A stretch of 64,000 nucleotides of DNA from contig NZ_MLJI01000003.1 of assembly GCF_002095535.1 (NCBI RefSeq), positions 529,478 to 593,477 on the forward strand, in the 5' to 3' direction. Position 1 is the stretch's first letter, and each line of letters begins with the position of its first letter. This document shows, in pieces, positions 7,630 to 16,537 of this stretch. Source of the DNA: Pantoea cypripedii. Its GTDB lineage: Bacteria; Pseudomonadota; Gammaproteobacteria; Enterobacterales; Enterobacteriaceae. The notes beneath the pieces are model-generated. The model was not told the origin of the DNA. It searched no databases and saw nothing but the letters and a program-made list of their open reading frames with translations. The position numbers were made by a program, and so were the translations under genes.

Positions 7630-8944
7630 GGGTGCGCTCCGTTTGCGAGGCCTGGCGATTCAGTACCGCGTTCAATAGCACGGCGGTGAAGCCGCCAAGG
7701 AAAATACCACTGTCAAAAATCAGTTTTAACGACGGAGGCAAGGCATGGAAAATTGCCGGAAAAGCCATTGGTACGATCCCCACCGCAATCGAGACAGCGA
7801 TGATTAATATGTTCTTTTCATTATTAAAATCCGTGTTCTTTAGCTCCTGAATCCCGGCGCTGATGGTCATACCAAACATCAGAATCCCTACCCCGCCCAA
7901 AACCGGGCTGGGAATGGCGGCAATGATGGCACCCAGCTTAGGAAACACGCCAAGCCCCACCAGAATGGCTCCCGCCGCAATCAGCACCAGCCGACTGGTC
8001 ACTTTTGTCAGCATGATCAGCCCGGCATTTTGCGAAAATGCATTGTAGGGAAAGCTGTTCAGGCAGCCACCGAGCAGGGTGGACAAGCCATCAGCGCGAA
8101 TCGCATCCGCCAGACGGCGTGAGGTTGTCGGCTGCCCAATCAGTTTGTCGATTAACAGAACATTGCCGGTGGTTTCCGTCATCACAATCAGCATCGAGAG
8201 GCACATCACCAGTATCGGCGCAAAATGAAACTCCGGCAGGCCAAAGGCGAATGGCATGCTCAAACCCAACCACCCCGCACTGGAGACCGCAGAAAAATGG
8301 GTCATGCCCGCCACCCAGGCCAGCGCGGAACCGCAAAACAGGCCAAAAAGAATACTGAAATTACGCATCACCCCACGCGTCATGCAGTAGAAAATCAGGG
8401 TAATGATCAAGGTTCCGGCACCGAGCAACAGCTTATCGACGCTGGCAAAATCTGGGGCGTCCGGATTGCCGCCTCCCAGCCAAATCGCAGCGGCGGGCAT
8501 TAGCGATATGCCGATTAGGGTGATCACACAACCAATCACTACCGGAGGGAAAAACCTCACCAGTTGACTGAAAATCGGCGCAACCAGTAAGGTAAATAAG
8601 CCACAGGCAATCGCGCCACCAAATACCGAGGTGATGCCATATTGCTGGCCGACCATCAACATCGGCCCCAGTACCACAAAAGAGCACCCCTGGATTAAAG
8701 GCAGGCGCGCACCGAAACGCCCTACCCCCAGCGATTGCAAAATAGTGGCTAAGCCCGATGTCAGTAAACAGGCATTGATCAACACGATGGTTTCGCTGCC
8801 CGAGAGTTTCAGCACCGATGCCAGAATCAGCGGAACCGTCACCGTACCTGCATACATCACCAATACATGCTGGAATCCCAGCGTCAAAATACGCCTTAAG
8901 GTCAATGGGTTATCCGCCCGCTCGCTATTTAACACGCTTTCCAT
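7622..8944 (-). CDS. NCS2-family nucleobase permease (xanthine/urate/uracil type)
   Basis: This 440-residue protein has the 14-segment layout of nucleobase:cation symporter-2 proteins. Recognisable parts are an early Gly-Phe-Gln-His-Val-Leu segment, the central Glu-Thr-Thr-Gly-Asn conserved motif, and a Gly-Gly-Cys-Leu-Asn-Ser-Phe-Pro-Tyr segment just after it. The latter resembles the purine branch (xanthine/urate) more than the uracil branch. The gene comes first in a two-gene operon with the deaminase and is divergent from a LysR regulator. Confidence 0.85.
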   Translation of the reverse strand: MESVLNSERADNPLTLRRILTLGFQHVLVMYAGTVTVPLILASVLKLSGSETIVLINACLLTSGLATILQSLGVGRFGARLPLIQGCSFVVLGPMLMVGQQYGITSVFGGAIACGLFTLLVAPIFSQLVRFFPPVVIGCVITLIGISLMPAAAIWLGGGNPDAPDFASVDKLLLGAGTLIITLIFYCMTRGVMRNFSILFGLFCGSALAWVAGMTHFSAVSSAGWLGLSMPFAFGLPEFHFAPILVMCLSMLIVMTETTGNVLLIDKLIGQPTTSRRLADAIRADGLSTLLGGCLNSFPYNAFSQNAGLIMLTKVTSRLVLIAAGAILVGLGVFPKLGAIIAAIPSPVLGGVGILMFGMTISAGIQELKNTDFNNEKNILIIAVSIAVGIVPMAFPAIFHALPPSLKLIFDSGIFLGGFTAVLLNAVLNRQASQTERTHA

Positions 8945-8973
8945 ACTGCCCCCTGAAAAATGAAAACGTTGAC

Positions 8974-8987
8974 TGAACGACCGTTCG
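8974..8987. promoter_or_regulatory. Small palindrome in the permease/LysR divergent promoter
   Basis: GAACG (8975-8979) and CGTTC (8982-8986) form an inverted repeat with a two-base centre in the 100-base gap between divergent genes. A site for the neighbouring LysR protein is plausible but unproven. Confidence 0.3.
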
Positions 8988-9044
8988 ACTATATGTAATT
9001 AAAAATGGCAACCGATAATCAGCTGCTTTCAATAAAACTGAAAG

Positions 9045-9971
9045 ATGAGGCATTACGTGAAGTATTCATTGGATCAACTTATGACCTTCGAACAAGTCGC
9101 GAGGTCCGGTTCATTTTCAGCGGCCGCCCGCGTGATGAAGCGCTCACAATCTTCGGTCAATATGGCGATGAGCAATCTTGAAGACGAATTTAACCTCAGC
9201 CTGTTTGTCCGTACGCCCCGCCAGATAAGCCTTACCCCGGAAGGCAACACCTTGCGTGAGTACATCAAAACTATTCTGGAGCAATGCAATGCACTGGAGC
9301 AGCGTGTCAGTGCCTTCAACATTGAAACCGAAGCGCATGTCAGCCTGGCGATCGAAGTTCCCTATAAGACGGTCGCCGCCGTGCTATACGAATTTGCTAT
9401 GCATTTTCCCGAGGTGGATATCCATGTCCGGGAACCCTTTCAGGGTGATGTAGAAGCAATGGTGCGGAAAAATGAAGTGGATGTCGGTATCTCCATGTCG
9501 CGTCCGGTGGACAGCGATGCCATTGAGTTCGCCCAGTTAGGCAAGCTTGTCATGGTGCACGTGGTCAGTTCAGAACATCCGCTCGCGCAACGGTTGCCGG
9601 TGTCGTTTGCCGATTTGCACCGCTGGCGACATATCACCTTTGGCGAACATCAGAAAACTATCCCCAGCACCGAATATCTCGGCAGCCCGCTGGTCTGGCG
9701 TGTCGAGAGTTACAATGCAATGATCGATGCGGCCCTTGCCGGACTCGGCTGGGCTTCGGTTCCACGCATTTTTGTCCAGCGCGAACTGGAGACAGGGGTA
9801 TTAACTGAGCTACGGCAAAAGGAGTATCCGCATACGGACTGGATTGTCGGAGTAGACCTGTTGTGGTCGCGAAAAAAACGCGCCGGACGCGCCATGAGTT
9901 GGTTAATTGATCGGTTACTTAAAAATAAAATTATCGAAAAAGATCATGCCGGAAATAGCACTACCCTTTGA
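9045..9971 (+). CDS. LysR-family regulator next to the deaminase/permease operon
   Basis: The 308-residue product has the LysR helix-turn-helix near residues 12-45 (Phe-Glu-Gln-Val-Ala-Arg-Ser-Gly-Ser-Phe-Ser-Ala-Ala-Ala) and a periplasmic-binding-like effector domain. Divergent placement with about 100 bases between start codons suggests control of nucleobase uptake and deamination. A GTG at 9057 with a closer AGG ribosome site is an alternative start. Confidence 0.85.
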   Translation: MRHYVKYSLDQLMTFEQVARSGSFSAAARVMKRSQSSVNMAMSNLEDEFNLSLFVRTPRQISLTPEGNTLREYIKTILEQCNALEQRVSAFNIETEAHVSLAIEVPYKTVAAVLYEFAMHFPEVDIHVREPFQGDVEAMVRKNEVDVGISMSRPVDSDAIEFAQLGKLVMVHVVSSEHPLAQRLPVSFADLHRWRHITFGEHQKTIPSTEYLGSPLVWRVESYNAMIDAALAGLGWASVPRIFVQRELETGVLTELRQKEYPHTDWIVGVDLLWSRKKRAGRAMSWLIDRLLKNKIIEKDHAGNSTTL

Positions 9972-10660
9972 GGGGAATGCACGCTATTTACGGCCCAGCA
10001 CAAGCTTGCCTGTAGAGTTAGTTACTTGTCGTTACGCTTAATCACTGTTCGGAAATAAAACCAGCTGGAATGACGATTTTTTACAAAAGGAACAAACTAA
10101 TAAATACCCACCTTCACCACCATCACACTTTTAGATAAAAGACGAAGACAAAACCACACATTCACTCTGCATTAACGTGCAGACATGACTATTTTTTTTA
10201 ATCAACGATTTCAAAAAAATAATTACGATAAACTTCACGAAACAAAAGTCCAACTTCCGTGAAAAATATCTGCATACGTCATGCGGAGAAGTTTATTATT
10301 ATATTTATCATTGAGATACGCCGCTCAACAATTAAGTAATCCGCCAAAATGCTTAATGCGGTGGAACGAAATCGTGAAAAAAACTTTAGCAAATAATGCG
10401 ATTTTTTTATTGATCAAAACTTAAATTTCCCCGGAAATATCCTACACAACTCAGAATTATCCTACCTAATTAGAGTTATGTACTCTTTTAGATAAAGCCT
10501 AAATTACGAAAACTCAATAACATCTCTCATTAAATGCTTACGGCTACCTTTAAGAATTTTCCCAGACCACAAAAACACGACTCATTTTAACCCATTGAAT
10601 TGGAAGGATTAAAACCTTAGGATCATCTCAACTCTCTTACGAAGCGGTCGAGATCAGCTT
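9972..10660 (+). promoter_or_regulatory. Long AT-rich leader before the fimbrial regulator gene
   Basis: About 690 bases without a gene, strongly AT-rich, with A- and T-tracts typical of DNA silenced by H-NS. The 12-mer CTTTTAGATAAA occurs twice in direct orientation, at 10128-10139 and 10485-10496. Rcs-like boxes are annotated separately. A long AT-rich leader before a regulator of fimbriae is common and probably integrates several global regulators. Confidence 0.6.
10431..10464 (+). promoter_or_regulatory. RcsB-box-like elements upstream of the fimbrial regulator
   Basis: TCAGAATTATCCTA at 10451-10464 matches the RcsAB box consensus TAAGAATATTCCTA at 11 of 14 positions. A weaker copy ending AAATATCCTA lies exactly 20 bases upstream (10431-10444), about two helical turns away. 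Rcs control of fimbrial regulators is established for ecp/mat fimbriae; binding here is inferred. Confidence 0.45.
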
Positions 10661-11275
10661 ATGAAAAACATAACCAGAGAGGACATTTGCTGCGTCAGTT
10701 GTAAGTTTGGTTGTCAGCTTACAGGCGAAGCAACAGACCTGCTTAACCGGTGTCCCCTACAGAAGATCGCCGTATGGCCAGGTAGAAATTACTTCATGAC
10801 TAAAGGGGTACTTTCGATTGTTAGCGGCCAGTACGAAAGCGTATTTTGCAGAGGGTGTATATTTGTTGATTTTTCAGCAAGGAACCTGCGTTATTTCACC
10901 AATAGAAATTGGATAGATTATCTCAGGTTGACAAAACTGAATATTATTCTGATCTGTGACGCCCCTATGGAGGCACTCGCTCTTTATTGGAAACGAGAAG
11001 ATCAGGCAATCAGCACCGTAATCACTGGTCGGGAAAGTCTTGAAGAAATTAAGAAGTCAATTAATTATTCCTATTACGGCATAAAGGGAGGAGGAAAGTA
11101 TAAAGGAAATCCGTTAACTAAAGATGAGGTCAGATTTCTCGATCTGGTCGTTAATGATCGATCACTCATTTCGATTTCCAGAGAATTGATGGTCGATGTT
11201 AAGAAAATTTATAACATGAAAGACTCTATCCGCAGAAAAACCGGTATCAGTCTTAATAAGCTTCTTTCAAGATAA
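10661..11275 (+). CDS. LuxR-type helix-turn-helix regulator of the fimbrial operon, Cys-rich N-terminus
   Basis: The 204-residue protein ends in a LuxR/GerE-type DNA-binding domain (about residues 150-204: Leu-Thr-Lys-Asp-Glu-Val-Arg-Phe-Leu-Asp, then a helix-turn-helix). There is no receiver signature and no autoinducer domain, as in the fimbrial or Rcs-partner regulators BglJ, EcpR/MatA and FimW. The N-terminus is unusual: Cys10, Cys11, Cys14, Cys18 and Cys31, then a Cys63-x-x-Cys66 pair, which could bind a metal or sense redox. It ends 21 bases before the major pilin start, so it may be transcribed together with the fimbrial genes. Codon use is AT-rich, unlike the housekeeping genes around it. 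Confidence 0.75.
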   Translation: MKNITREDICCVSCKFGCQLTGEATDLLNRCPLQKIAVWPGRNYFMTKGVLSIVSGQYESVFCRGCIFVDFSARNLRYFTNRNWIDYLRLTKLNIILICDAPMEALALYWKREDQAISTVITGRESLEEIKKSINYSYYGIKGGGKYKGNPLTKDEVRFLDLVVNDRSLISISRELMVDVKKIYNMKDSIRRKTGISLNKLLSR

Positions 11276-11296
11276 TAGAGATAAAGGAACTATTCG

Positions 11297-11842
11297 ATGG
11301 CTAACAAAGTAACGAAAACATGTTTGTCACTGATCATGAGCGCAAGTCTGGTTTCGGGTTTTGCGTATTCAGCCTCTGATAACACCATCAGTTTCCAGGG
11401 CGAAGTCACCGCTGAGACTTGCTCCGTCACCGTCAATGGCAACACCACGTCACCGGTTGTACTGATGCCAACAGTAAGTACCACTGATTTAGCGGCCAGT
11501 GGTGATACTGCCGGTGAAACCACCTTCACCATGGGCCTGACCGGTTGTACTGGAGACTCAACGGCATCAACCAGCGTATCAACCGTTTTTGTCGGTAATA
11601 ACGTCAGTTCAACCGGCAACCTGACCAACACCGGAACCGCGCAAAATGTTGAAGTTCAGATTCTGGACCCGCAAGACGCGGTGATTGACCTGACTGACGG
11701 ATACACCGCCAGCGGCGACCTCACCCTGGCTACGGGTGAAACCGAATCCAGCGCCAACTATAGCGTCCAATATTACGCTACAGGCGTGCCTACAGCAGGT
11801 ACGGTTGTCGCTTCACTCCAGTATGCAGTGAGCTATCAGTAA
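11297..11842 (+). CDS. Major fimbrial subunit (FimA-like pilin)
   Basis: The 181-residue precursor has a Sec signal peptide (cleavage near residue 25, Phe-Ala-Tyr-Ser-Ala) and the pilin pattern: an early Cys in Ala-Glu-Thr-Cys-Ser-Val, a second Cys in Gly-Cys-Thr-Gly, and a C-terminal beta strand ending Gln-Tyr-Ala-Val-Ser-Tyr-Gln that acts as chaperone-bound donor strand. An AAGGAAC ribosome site precedes the ATG. A terminator-like hairpin follows, as is usual after major pilin genes. Confidence 0.9.
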   Translation: MANKVTKTCLSLIMSASLVSGFAYSASDNTISFQGEVTAETCSVTVNGNTTSPVVLMPTVSTTDLAASGDTAGETTFTMGLTGCTGDSTASTSVSTVFVGNNVSSTGNLTNTGTAQNVEVQILDPQDAVIDLTDGYTASGDLTLATGETESSANYSVQYYATGVPTAGTVVASLQYAVSYQ

Positions 11843-11850
11843 TTTTTTTG

Positions 11851-11881
11851 GTGCGTATCGGTTACAGGATACGCACTTTTT
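11851..11881 (+). terminator. Partial terminator after the major pilin gene
   Basis: Arms GTGCGTATC (11851-11859) and GATACGCAC (11868-11876) pair perfectly and are followed by five T residues. It lies between pilin and chaperone genes. Such hairpins let most transcripts stop after the pilin, so that pilin is made in excess over chaperone and usher. Confidence 0.8.
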
Positions 11882-11899
11882 CTATTTGAGAACCCAGGT

Positions 11900-12665
11900 A
11901 TGTTTGTCAGTCGTAATCTCTCTCTATTCAAAACAGTTCTGACCCTTTTATTGTTGTCATGCTTTATTTCAGTAACGGCTGAAGCCAGCGTCACCATACA
12001 GGGAAGTCGTATTATTTATCCGGCGAATGCTAAGTCAGTAGATGTGCAGTTAAAAAATAACGACAACCTGCCTTATGTCATGCAGACATGGTTTGATAAC
12101 GGTGATATCGACTCCCGACCGGAACAGACAGCTCAGACGCCGTTTATTGTCACGCCACCGGTATTTCGTATTCAACCCAAATCAGGCCAGATTGTTCGGG
12201 TAATTTTTAGCGGTGATAAATCCCTGCCTCAGGATAGAGAATCGGTTTTCTGGTTTAACGTTCTGCAAATCCCTCCGGCAAATCTGGCAGGCGCGACACA
12301 ACAAAATGCGATGATGGTGATGTTGCGTAATCGCATCAAAATCTTCTACCGCCCTGCGGCTGTCGGTAAGCCGGGCAATATTTTAGACGGGCTCAAAATT
12401 CGGCACATCAGGGACAGCAAAAAAAGGCAATGGTCTTGAGATTGATAATCCACAGCCGTGGCATACCTCGCTTGTTACCGTATCGCTGAAAATTGCAGGC
12501 CAGACATTTCAAGCCCGACCAGACATGGTCGCACCATTTTCTAAACAAATATTTTGGTTTCCGGCTTCGGGTAAACACTTGCAGGGTGCGGGTGTGGCAT
12601 CGCTAGCTGCTATTAATGATCAGGGAGCAAGGATAAGTGAAAATTATACGGTTGAAGTGCAGTAA
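11900..12665 (+). pseudogene. First fimbrial chaperone (PapD/FimC type), interrupted by a +1-base frameshift
   Basis: The reading frame opens with a signal peptide and a complete PapD-type first domain, including the signature Pro-Gln-Asp-Arg-Glu-Ser-Val-Phe-Trp-Phe-Asn and Ile-Pro-Pro. It then stops at 12437-12439. The second domain (Gly-Asn-Gly-Leu-Glu-Ile-Asp-Asn-Pro onwards, ending Tyr-Thr-Val-Glu-Val-Gln) continues in another frame to a TAA at 12663-12665. The switch falls at a run of seven A residues, 12419-12425; six would restore one 254-residue chaperone. This is either a real inactivating change, a site of slippage, or a sequencing error. The reading frame downstream is fully conserved, which suggests that the break is recent or not real. 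Confidence 0.85.
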
Positions 12666-15204
12666 CGTTAAATTCACTTTTTTCGCTTTAAGTATTTCCA
12701 CGTATTTGCCAGCCAAAGGTTTTTGTGATGAGTATTATTTTGATTCATCCCTCTTCAAAGGCTCGGCCTTTGGCCAGAATCTTGAGAAATTTAATGAGAG
12801 CAGCACACCTGCGGGAAACTATTTGGTCGATATTTACCTTAACAACCAACTGATCAAATCCGGCGTAAAGATCAACTTCGCGGCAAGTAATGCCGGGAAC
12901 AAATCTGAACCTTGTATTCCTGATTCCATCGCTAAGTTAATGCAAATCAAAACAATGCCAGATGGCAAAAACGACGATCAATGCCATCCCCTTTCATGGT
13001 GGGTGAAAACCGGAAAGTGGGAATTTGACCAGTCCTCCCTGCGCTTGCAATTGATGATTCCAATGGCCGATCTCCAGAGCCCCCCCAGAGGATATATTCC
13101 AGCTGCTGAGTGGGATGATGGGATGACGGCCTTATTTATTCGCCATAACACCAACTATACCTGGACGGAAAATCCAGGTACCGGTTACAGCTATCAATAT
13201 CTATGGAGTGGTATTACGGCTGGCACCAATATTGCCAACTGGCAATTTCGTCACCAGGGAAACTTACGCTATCTCCAGACCAGCAGCAGCGGCAGCAGTT
13301 ATCGCTACAATGCGGTGAAAACCTGGGTCCAGCGTCCGCTGGAGAGCATCAATAGCCTGATGTCAATTGGCGACAACTATACCGAAAGCTCACTTTTCGG
13401 CAGCTTGTCCTTTAATGGTATCAAACTGGCGACTGATGAACGCATGTGGCCACAGGGGAGGCGTGGTTATGCGCCTGAAGTCCGGGGCGTCGCCTCCTCT
13501 AACGCACGCGTGGTGATCAAACAGTTAAACAAAGTGATCTACGAGACAACGGTTCCTCCTGGTCCATTTGTCATTAACGGTCTGTATAACACCCGCAGCC
13601 AGGGTGATTTGGAAGTAGAGGTGATTGAAGCTAATGGTAAAACCTCGACTTTTACCGTGCCCTACTCCTCTGTTCCGGATTCAGTACGCCCCGGAAACTG
13701 GCACTACTCAATCGCTCTGGGCCGGGTAAGACAGTATTACTCAGTTGATAATGCATTCTTTGAAGGGATTCTGCAGAAAGGTATCAGCAACCGCCTGACC
13801 GCAACCGCAGGTTCACGGCTGGCCAAAGACTACCAGGCATGGTTGTTGGGTGGCGTGCTGGCAACCGAAGCAGGTGCGCTGGGTATTAATACCACTTTCT
13901 CCGATGCCAAAGCCGAGCAAAATAAAAATGTCACCGGCTGGCGTGCCGAAGTCAGCTACAGCAAAACATTCCAGACCGGGACCAACCTGGTGCTGGCCGC
14001 TTACCGTTACTCCACCAGCGGGTTCAGAGACCTGGAAGATGTGCTGGGCGTGAGGCGCCAGAACCAGTCAGGCGTCAGCTACTACTCCGATACTTTGCAT
14101 CAGCGCAATCGCTTATCCGCCACCCTCAGCCAGTCTTTTGATGGTCTGGGGATGGTTAGCCTGAATGCCAGCACAGCAGATTACTATAATAATCAGTCAC
14201 GTATTACCCAGTTGCAGATGGGATACAGCAATACCTGGAAAAAGATCAGCTATAGCTTCAATGTCGCACGGCAACGCACATCCTATAGTTACGATCGCTA
14301 TAACGTCAGCGTCAATGATTCCGATGATGACTCCAGCAAACAGAAATACACGGAAAATACCGTCTCTCTGAATATTTCTATTCCACTGAACTGGGGCAAC
14401 AACCTGTCGTCAGTGGCATACAACTATAACCAATCGAAGGAAACCCGCTCCTCAACCATTTCATTAACCGGTTCCGCCGGACAAAACCGCGACTTTACCT
14501 ATTCGGTCTACGCAGGTGCCGATCAGGACCGTGTAGACGGCAACAGCAGTTCCACCACCTTTGGTGGCAGCGTGCAGCAGAATACGCGCGTGGGTAACTT
14601 CCGTGCCAATTATGGTCAGGGAAGTAACTATCGGCAGGCAGGCCTGGGAGCATCAGGAACCATCCTGATTCATAGCGGCGGGGTCACCCTCGGCCCTTAC
14701 ACCAGCGATACATTTGCCTTAATACATGCTGATGGTGCTCAAGGTGCAGCAGTGCGCAACGGTCAGGGCGCGGTAGTCGATAGCTTCGGCTACGCCATTC
14801 TGCCCTCTCTGACACCTTATCGTGCCAATACGGTCAGTCTCGATACGCTGAATATGCGTTCCGATGCAGAACTGAGTGGTGGTAGCCAGCGCGTTGTGCC
14901 CTATGCCGGTGCAGTGGCGAAAATTAACTTCGCAACCATCAGAGGTAAAGCGGTGTTAATTAATCTGACTATGCGCAATGATGAGGTTCCCCCAATGGGC
15001 GCTGAAGTTCGTGATGCCGATAATACATTAATTGGTGTTGTTGGCCAGGGCGGACAGTTGTATGCACGCGTACCCCATGATTCCGGCACATTAAAAGTGA
15101 ACTGGAGTGATTCGGCTAATAGCACCTGTTACGTCAATTATCAGATTACGGGACACAATGACGAAGGAATTATTCACCTCAATAGCTCATGCAGCAAGGA
15201 ATAA
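12637..15204 (+). CDS. Outer-membrane fimbrial usher (PapC/FimD family)
   Basis: The 855-residue usher has a signal sequence, then the N-terminal chaperone-binding domain beginning Tyr-Phe-Asp-Ser-Ser-Leu-Phe-Lys-Gly, the 24-strand barrel with plug (about 145-690), and two C-terminal domains. A Cys pair near the end is typical. The start is GTG at 12637, preceded by GGAGCAAGG, and overlaps the end of the first chaperone by 29 bases. It exports and assembles the pilin subunits. Length is normal. Confidence 0.93.
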   Translation: MKIIRLKCSNVKFTFFALSISTYLPAKGFCDEYYFDSSLFKGSAFGQNLEKFNESSTPAGNYLVDIYLNNQLIKSGVKINFAASNAGNKSEPCIPDSIAKLMQIKTMPDGKNDDQCHPLSWWVKTGKWEFDQSSLRLQLMIPMADLQSPPRGYIPAAEWDDGMTALFIRHNTNYTWTENPGTGYSYQYLWSGITAGTNIANWQFRHQGNLRYLQTSSSGSSYRYNAVKTWVQRPLESINSLMSIGDNYTESSLFGSLSFNGIKLATDERMWPQGRRGYAPEVRGVASSNARVVIKQLNKVIYETTVPPGPFVINGLYNTRSQGDLEVEVIEANGKTSTFTVPYSSVPDSVRPGNWHYSIALGRVRQYYSVDNAFFEGILQKGISNRLTATAGSRLAKDYQAWLLGGVLATEAGALGINTTFSDAKAEQNKNVTGWRAEVSYSKTFQTGTNLVLAAYRYSTSGFRDLEDVLGVRRQNQSGVSYYSDTLHQRNRLSATLSQSFDGLGMVSLNASTADYYNNQSRITQLQMGYSNTWKKISYSFNVARQRTSYSYDRYNVSVNDSDDDSSKQKYTENTVSLNISIPLNWGNNLSSVAYNYNQSKETRSSTISLTGSAGQNRDFTYSVYAGADQDRVDGNSSSTTFGGSVQQNTRVGNFRANYGQGSNYRQAGLGASGTILIHSGGVTLGPYTSDTFALIHADGAQGAAVRNGQGAVVDSFGYAILPSLTPYRANTVSLDTLNMRSDAELSGGSQRVVPYAGAVAKINFATIRGKAVLINLTMRNDEVPPMGAEVRDADNTLIGVVGQGGQLYARVPHDSGTLKVNWSDSANSTCYVNYQITGHNDEGIIHLNSSCSKE

Positions 15205-15208
15205 CCCT

Positions 15209-16537
15209 GTGCGTTTAAAAATTTATTTCCCCATATTACTTATTTTTTACTTTATTAGCTTCTCAATACAGGCGAGCTGTACCAAAATCACCAGTTCCTC
15301 TTCCTTATCTTCTGCCGCGATTGCGGCAGGATATACGGCAACGTCCTGGACAGGAGCCTGTGATACCTGCAATGGCAACATAGGCTTACCCGCGGTGATA
15401 AGCATCAACAGTGGCAGCACATTCCAGGCTTCTGGCACATTGCTGGCAAGCGCTGTCGGTAATTTCCTGACCTCGGCCAGTAATACAGCGTACACAGCCA
15501 ATCAGATTTTATATCGCTGTGATGTCGCCGACGCCGATAGTTTATATGAAATGTATGCAACCAATGGCGATGATGCTTATACCGGAAGATATACGACCTC
15601 TGAAGTCGATGGAGCCTATTACGATCAGGCTAAAAATGTTGCCGTGCGCATGACCAACCTTAGCACTGGCGAATATTACAGCCGTTACTGGAAACAACGA
15701 CAATTAACAGCCAATGATTGGTACTCCGATGGTACTTATATTTATATCCCGGCAAGCGCCTTCAGCAACGTGTTATATGAAATGTTTAAGATTGACTCTA
15801 CGACTTATTATGCTAACTCCGATAACTATTGGCTTGATTCCAGGAGTCAACCGAGGGGATATATTGCATTTAAAGGCCCGGGACTGGATACCAATAGTCT
15901 TACGGTCGGAATGGACAGCGCCAGCTATTTTTATGGCTGGTATGGCAACTGGCCAGGTACCTGGAGCAGCTACAGTGACGTGACCTATGTGCGTGGCGCA
16001 CTTTGTGAAGTGAGGGATTATCCCTCCGTGGTCCTTTTGCCTACGGTCAGTATTAGTACGCTTTCGGCCGGTGGCAGCAGTCAGGCCCCCTTCTCAATCA
16101 GTATTGAATGTGAATCAGGGGCTATTTCCAGCACCAATACCTCTTCCTCAAGCTCAGCAAATGTCGCGATGGGTTTTTTAGTTAACCAATCGAACGCTGT
16201 CATCCAAGCGACCAATCTGGGATTGGCCACTTCTGGCGGCGGGCTCACCTGGTTGCTTGATACCCACTATGGCAGTAGCGGCGTGGCTTCCGGCGTGGGA
16301 ATTAAAATTTATAACAGTAATGGCACCGCAATAAACCTGCTGCCAGACCTCACCAGCACGGGAACAGGAAATACCCGAGGATGGTATGCCTACAAAGATC
16401 TCACCACATTGGTTTCATCGGACTCCACCAGCATCTATAGCGGGGACTTCACCGCTTCACTGGAAGCCATCGATGGGCAAACTATTACAGCAGGAACAGT
16501 CAATGCGCAATTGCAAGTTGTCATCAGTTTTCAGTAA
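15209..16537 (+). CDS. Two-domain fimbrial tip adhesin
   Basis: From the GTG at 15209 (AAGGA seven bases upstream) the product has 442 residues with a clear signal peptide ending Ser-Ile-Gln-Ala. The frame is open to 15107, but the extra residues overlap the usher and lack a signal. The mature N-terminal part (about 25-300) is Tyr-, Ser- and Trp-rich and unlike other proteins I recognise, as expected for a receptor-binding domain. The last 135 residues, from Val-Leu-Leu-Pro-Thr-Val-Ser onwards, form a pilin domain ending Gln-Leu-Gln-Val-Val-Ile-Ser-Phe-Gln, the donor strand. Its receptor is unknown. Confidence 0.82.
   Translation: MRLKIYFPILLIFYFISFSIQASCTKITSSSSLSSAAIAAGYTATSWTGACDTCNGNIGLPAVISINSGSTFQASGTLLASAVGNFLTSASNTAYTANQILYRCDVADADSLYEMYATNGDDAYTGRYTTSEVDGAYYDQAKNVAVRMTNLSTGEYYSRYWKQRQLTANDWYSDGTYIYIPASAFSNVLYEMFKIDSTTYYANSDNYWLDSRSQPRGYIAFKGPGLDTNSLTVGMDSASYFYGWYGNWPGTWSSYSDVTYVRGALCEVRDYPSVVLLPTVSISTLSAGGSSQAPFSISIECESGAISSTNTSSSSSANVAMGFLVNQSNAVIQATNLGLATSGGGLTWLLDTHYGSSGVASGVGIKIYNSNGTAINLLPDLTSTGTGNTRGWYAYKDLTTLVSSDSTSIYSGDFTASLEAIDGQTITAGTVNAQLQVVISFQ

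Noticed and set aside
12419-12439. Programmed -1 ribosomal frameshift at the A-run in the chaperone gene
   Set aside because: The A-run resembles a dnaX-type slippery site, but a -1 shift leads to the frame Lys-Ala-Met-Val-Leu, not to the chaperone's second domain. A +1 shift or loss of one A is needed.
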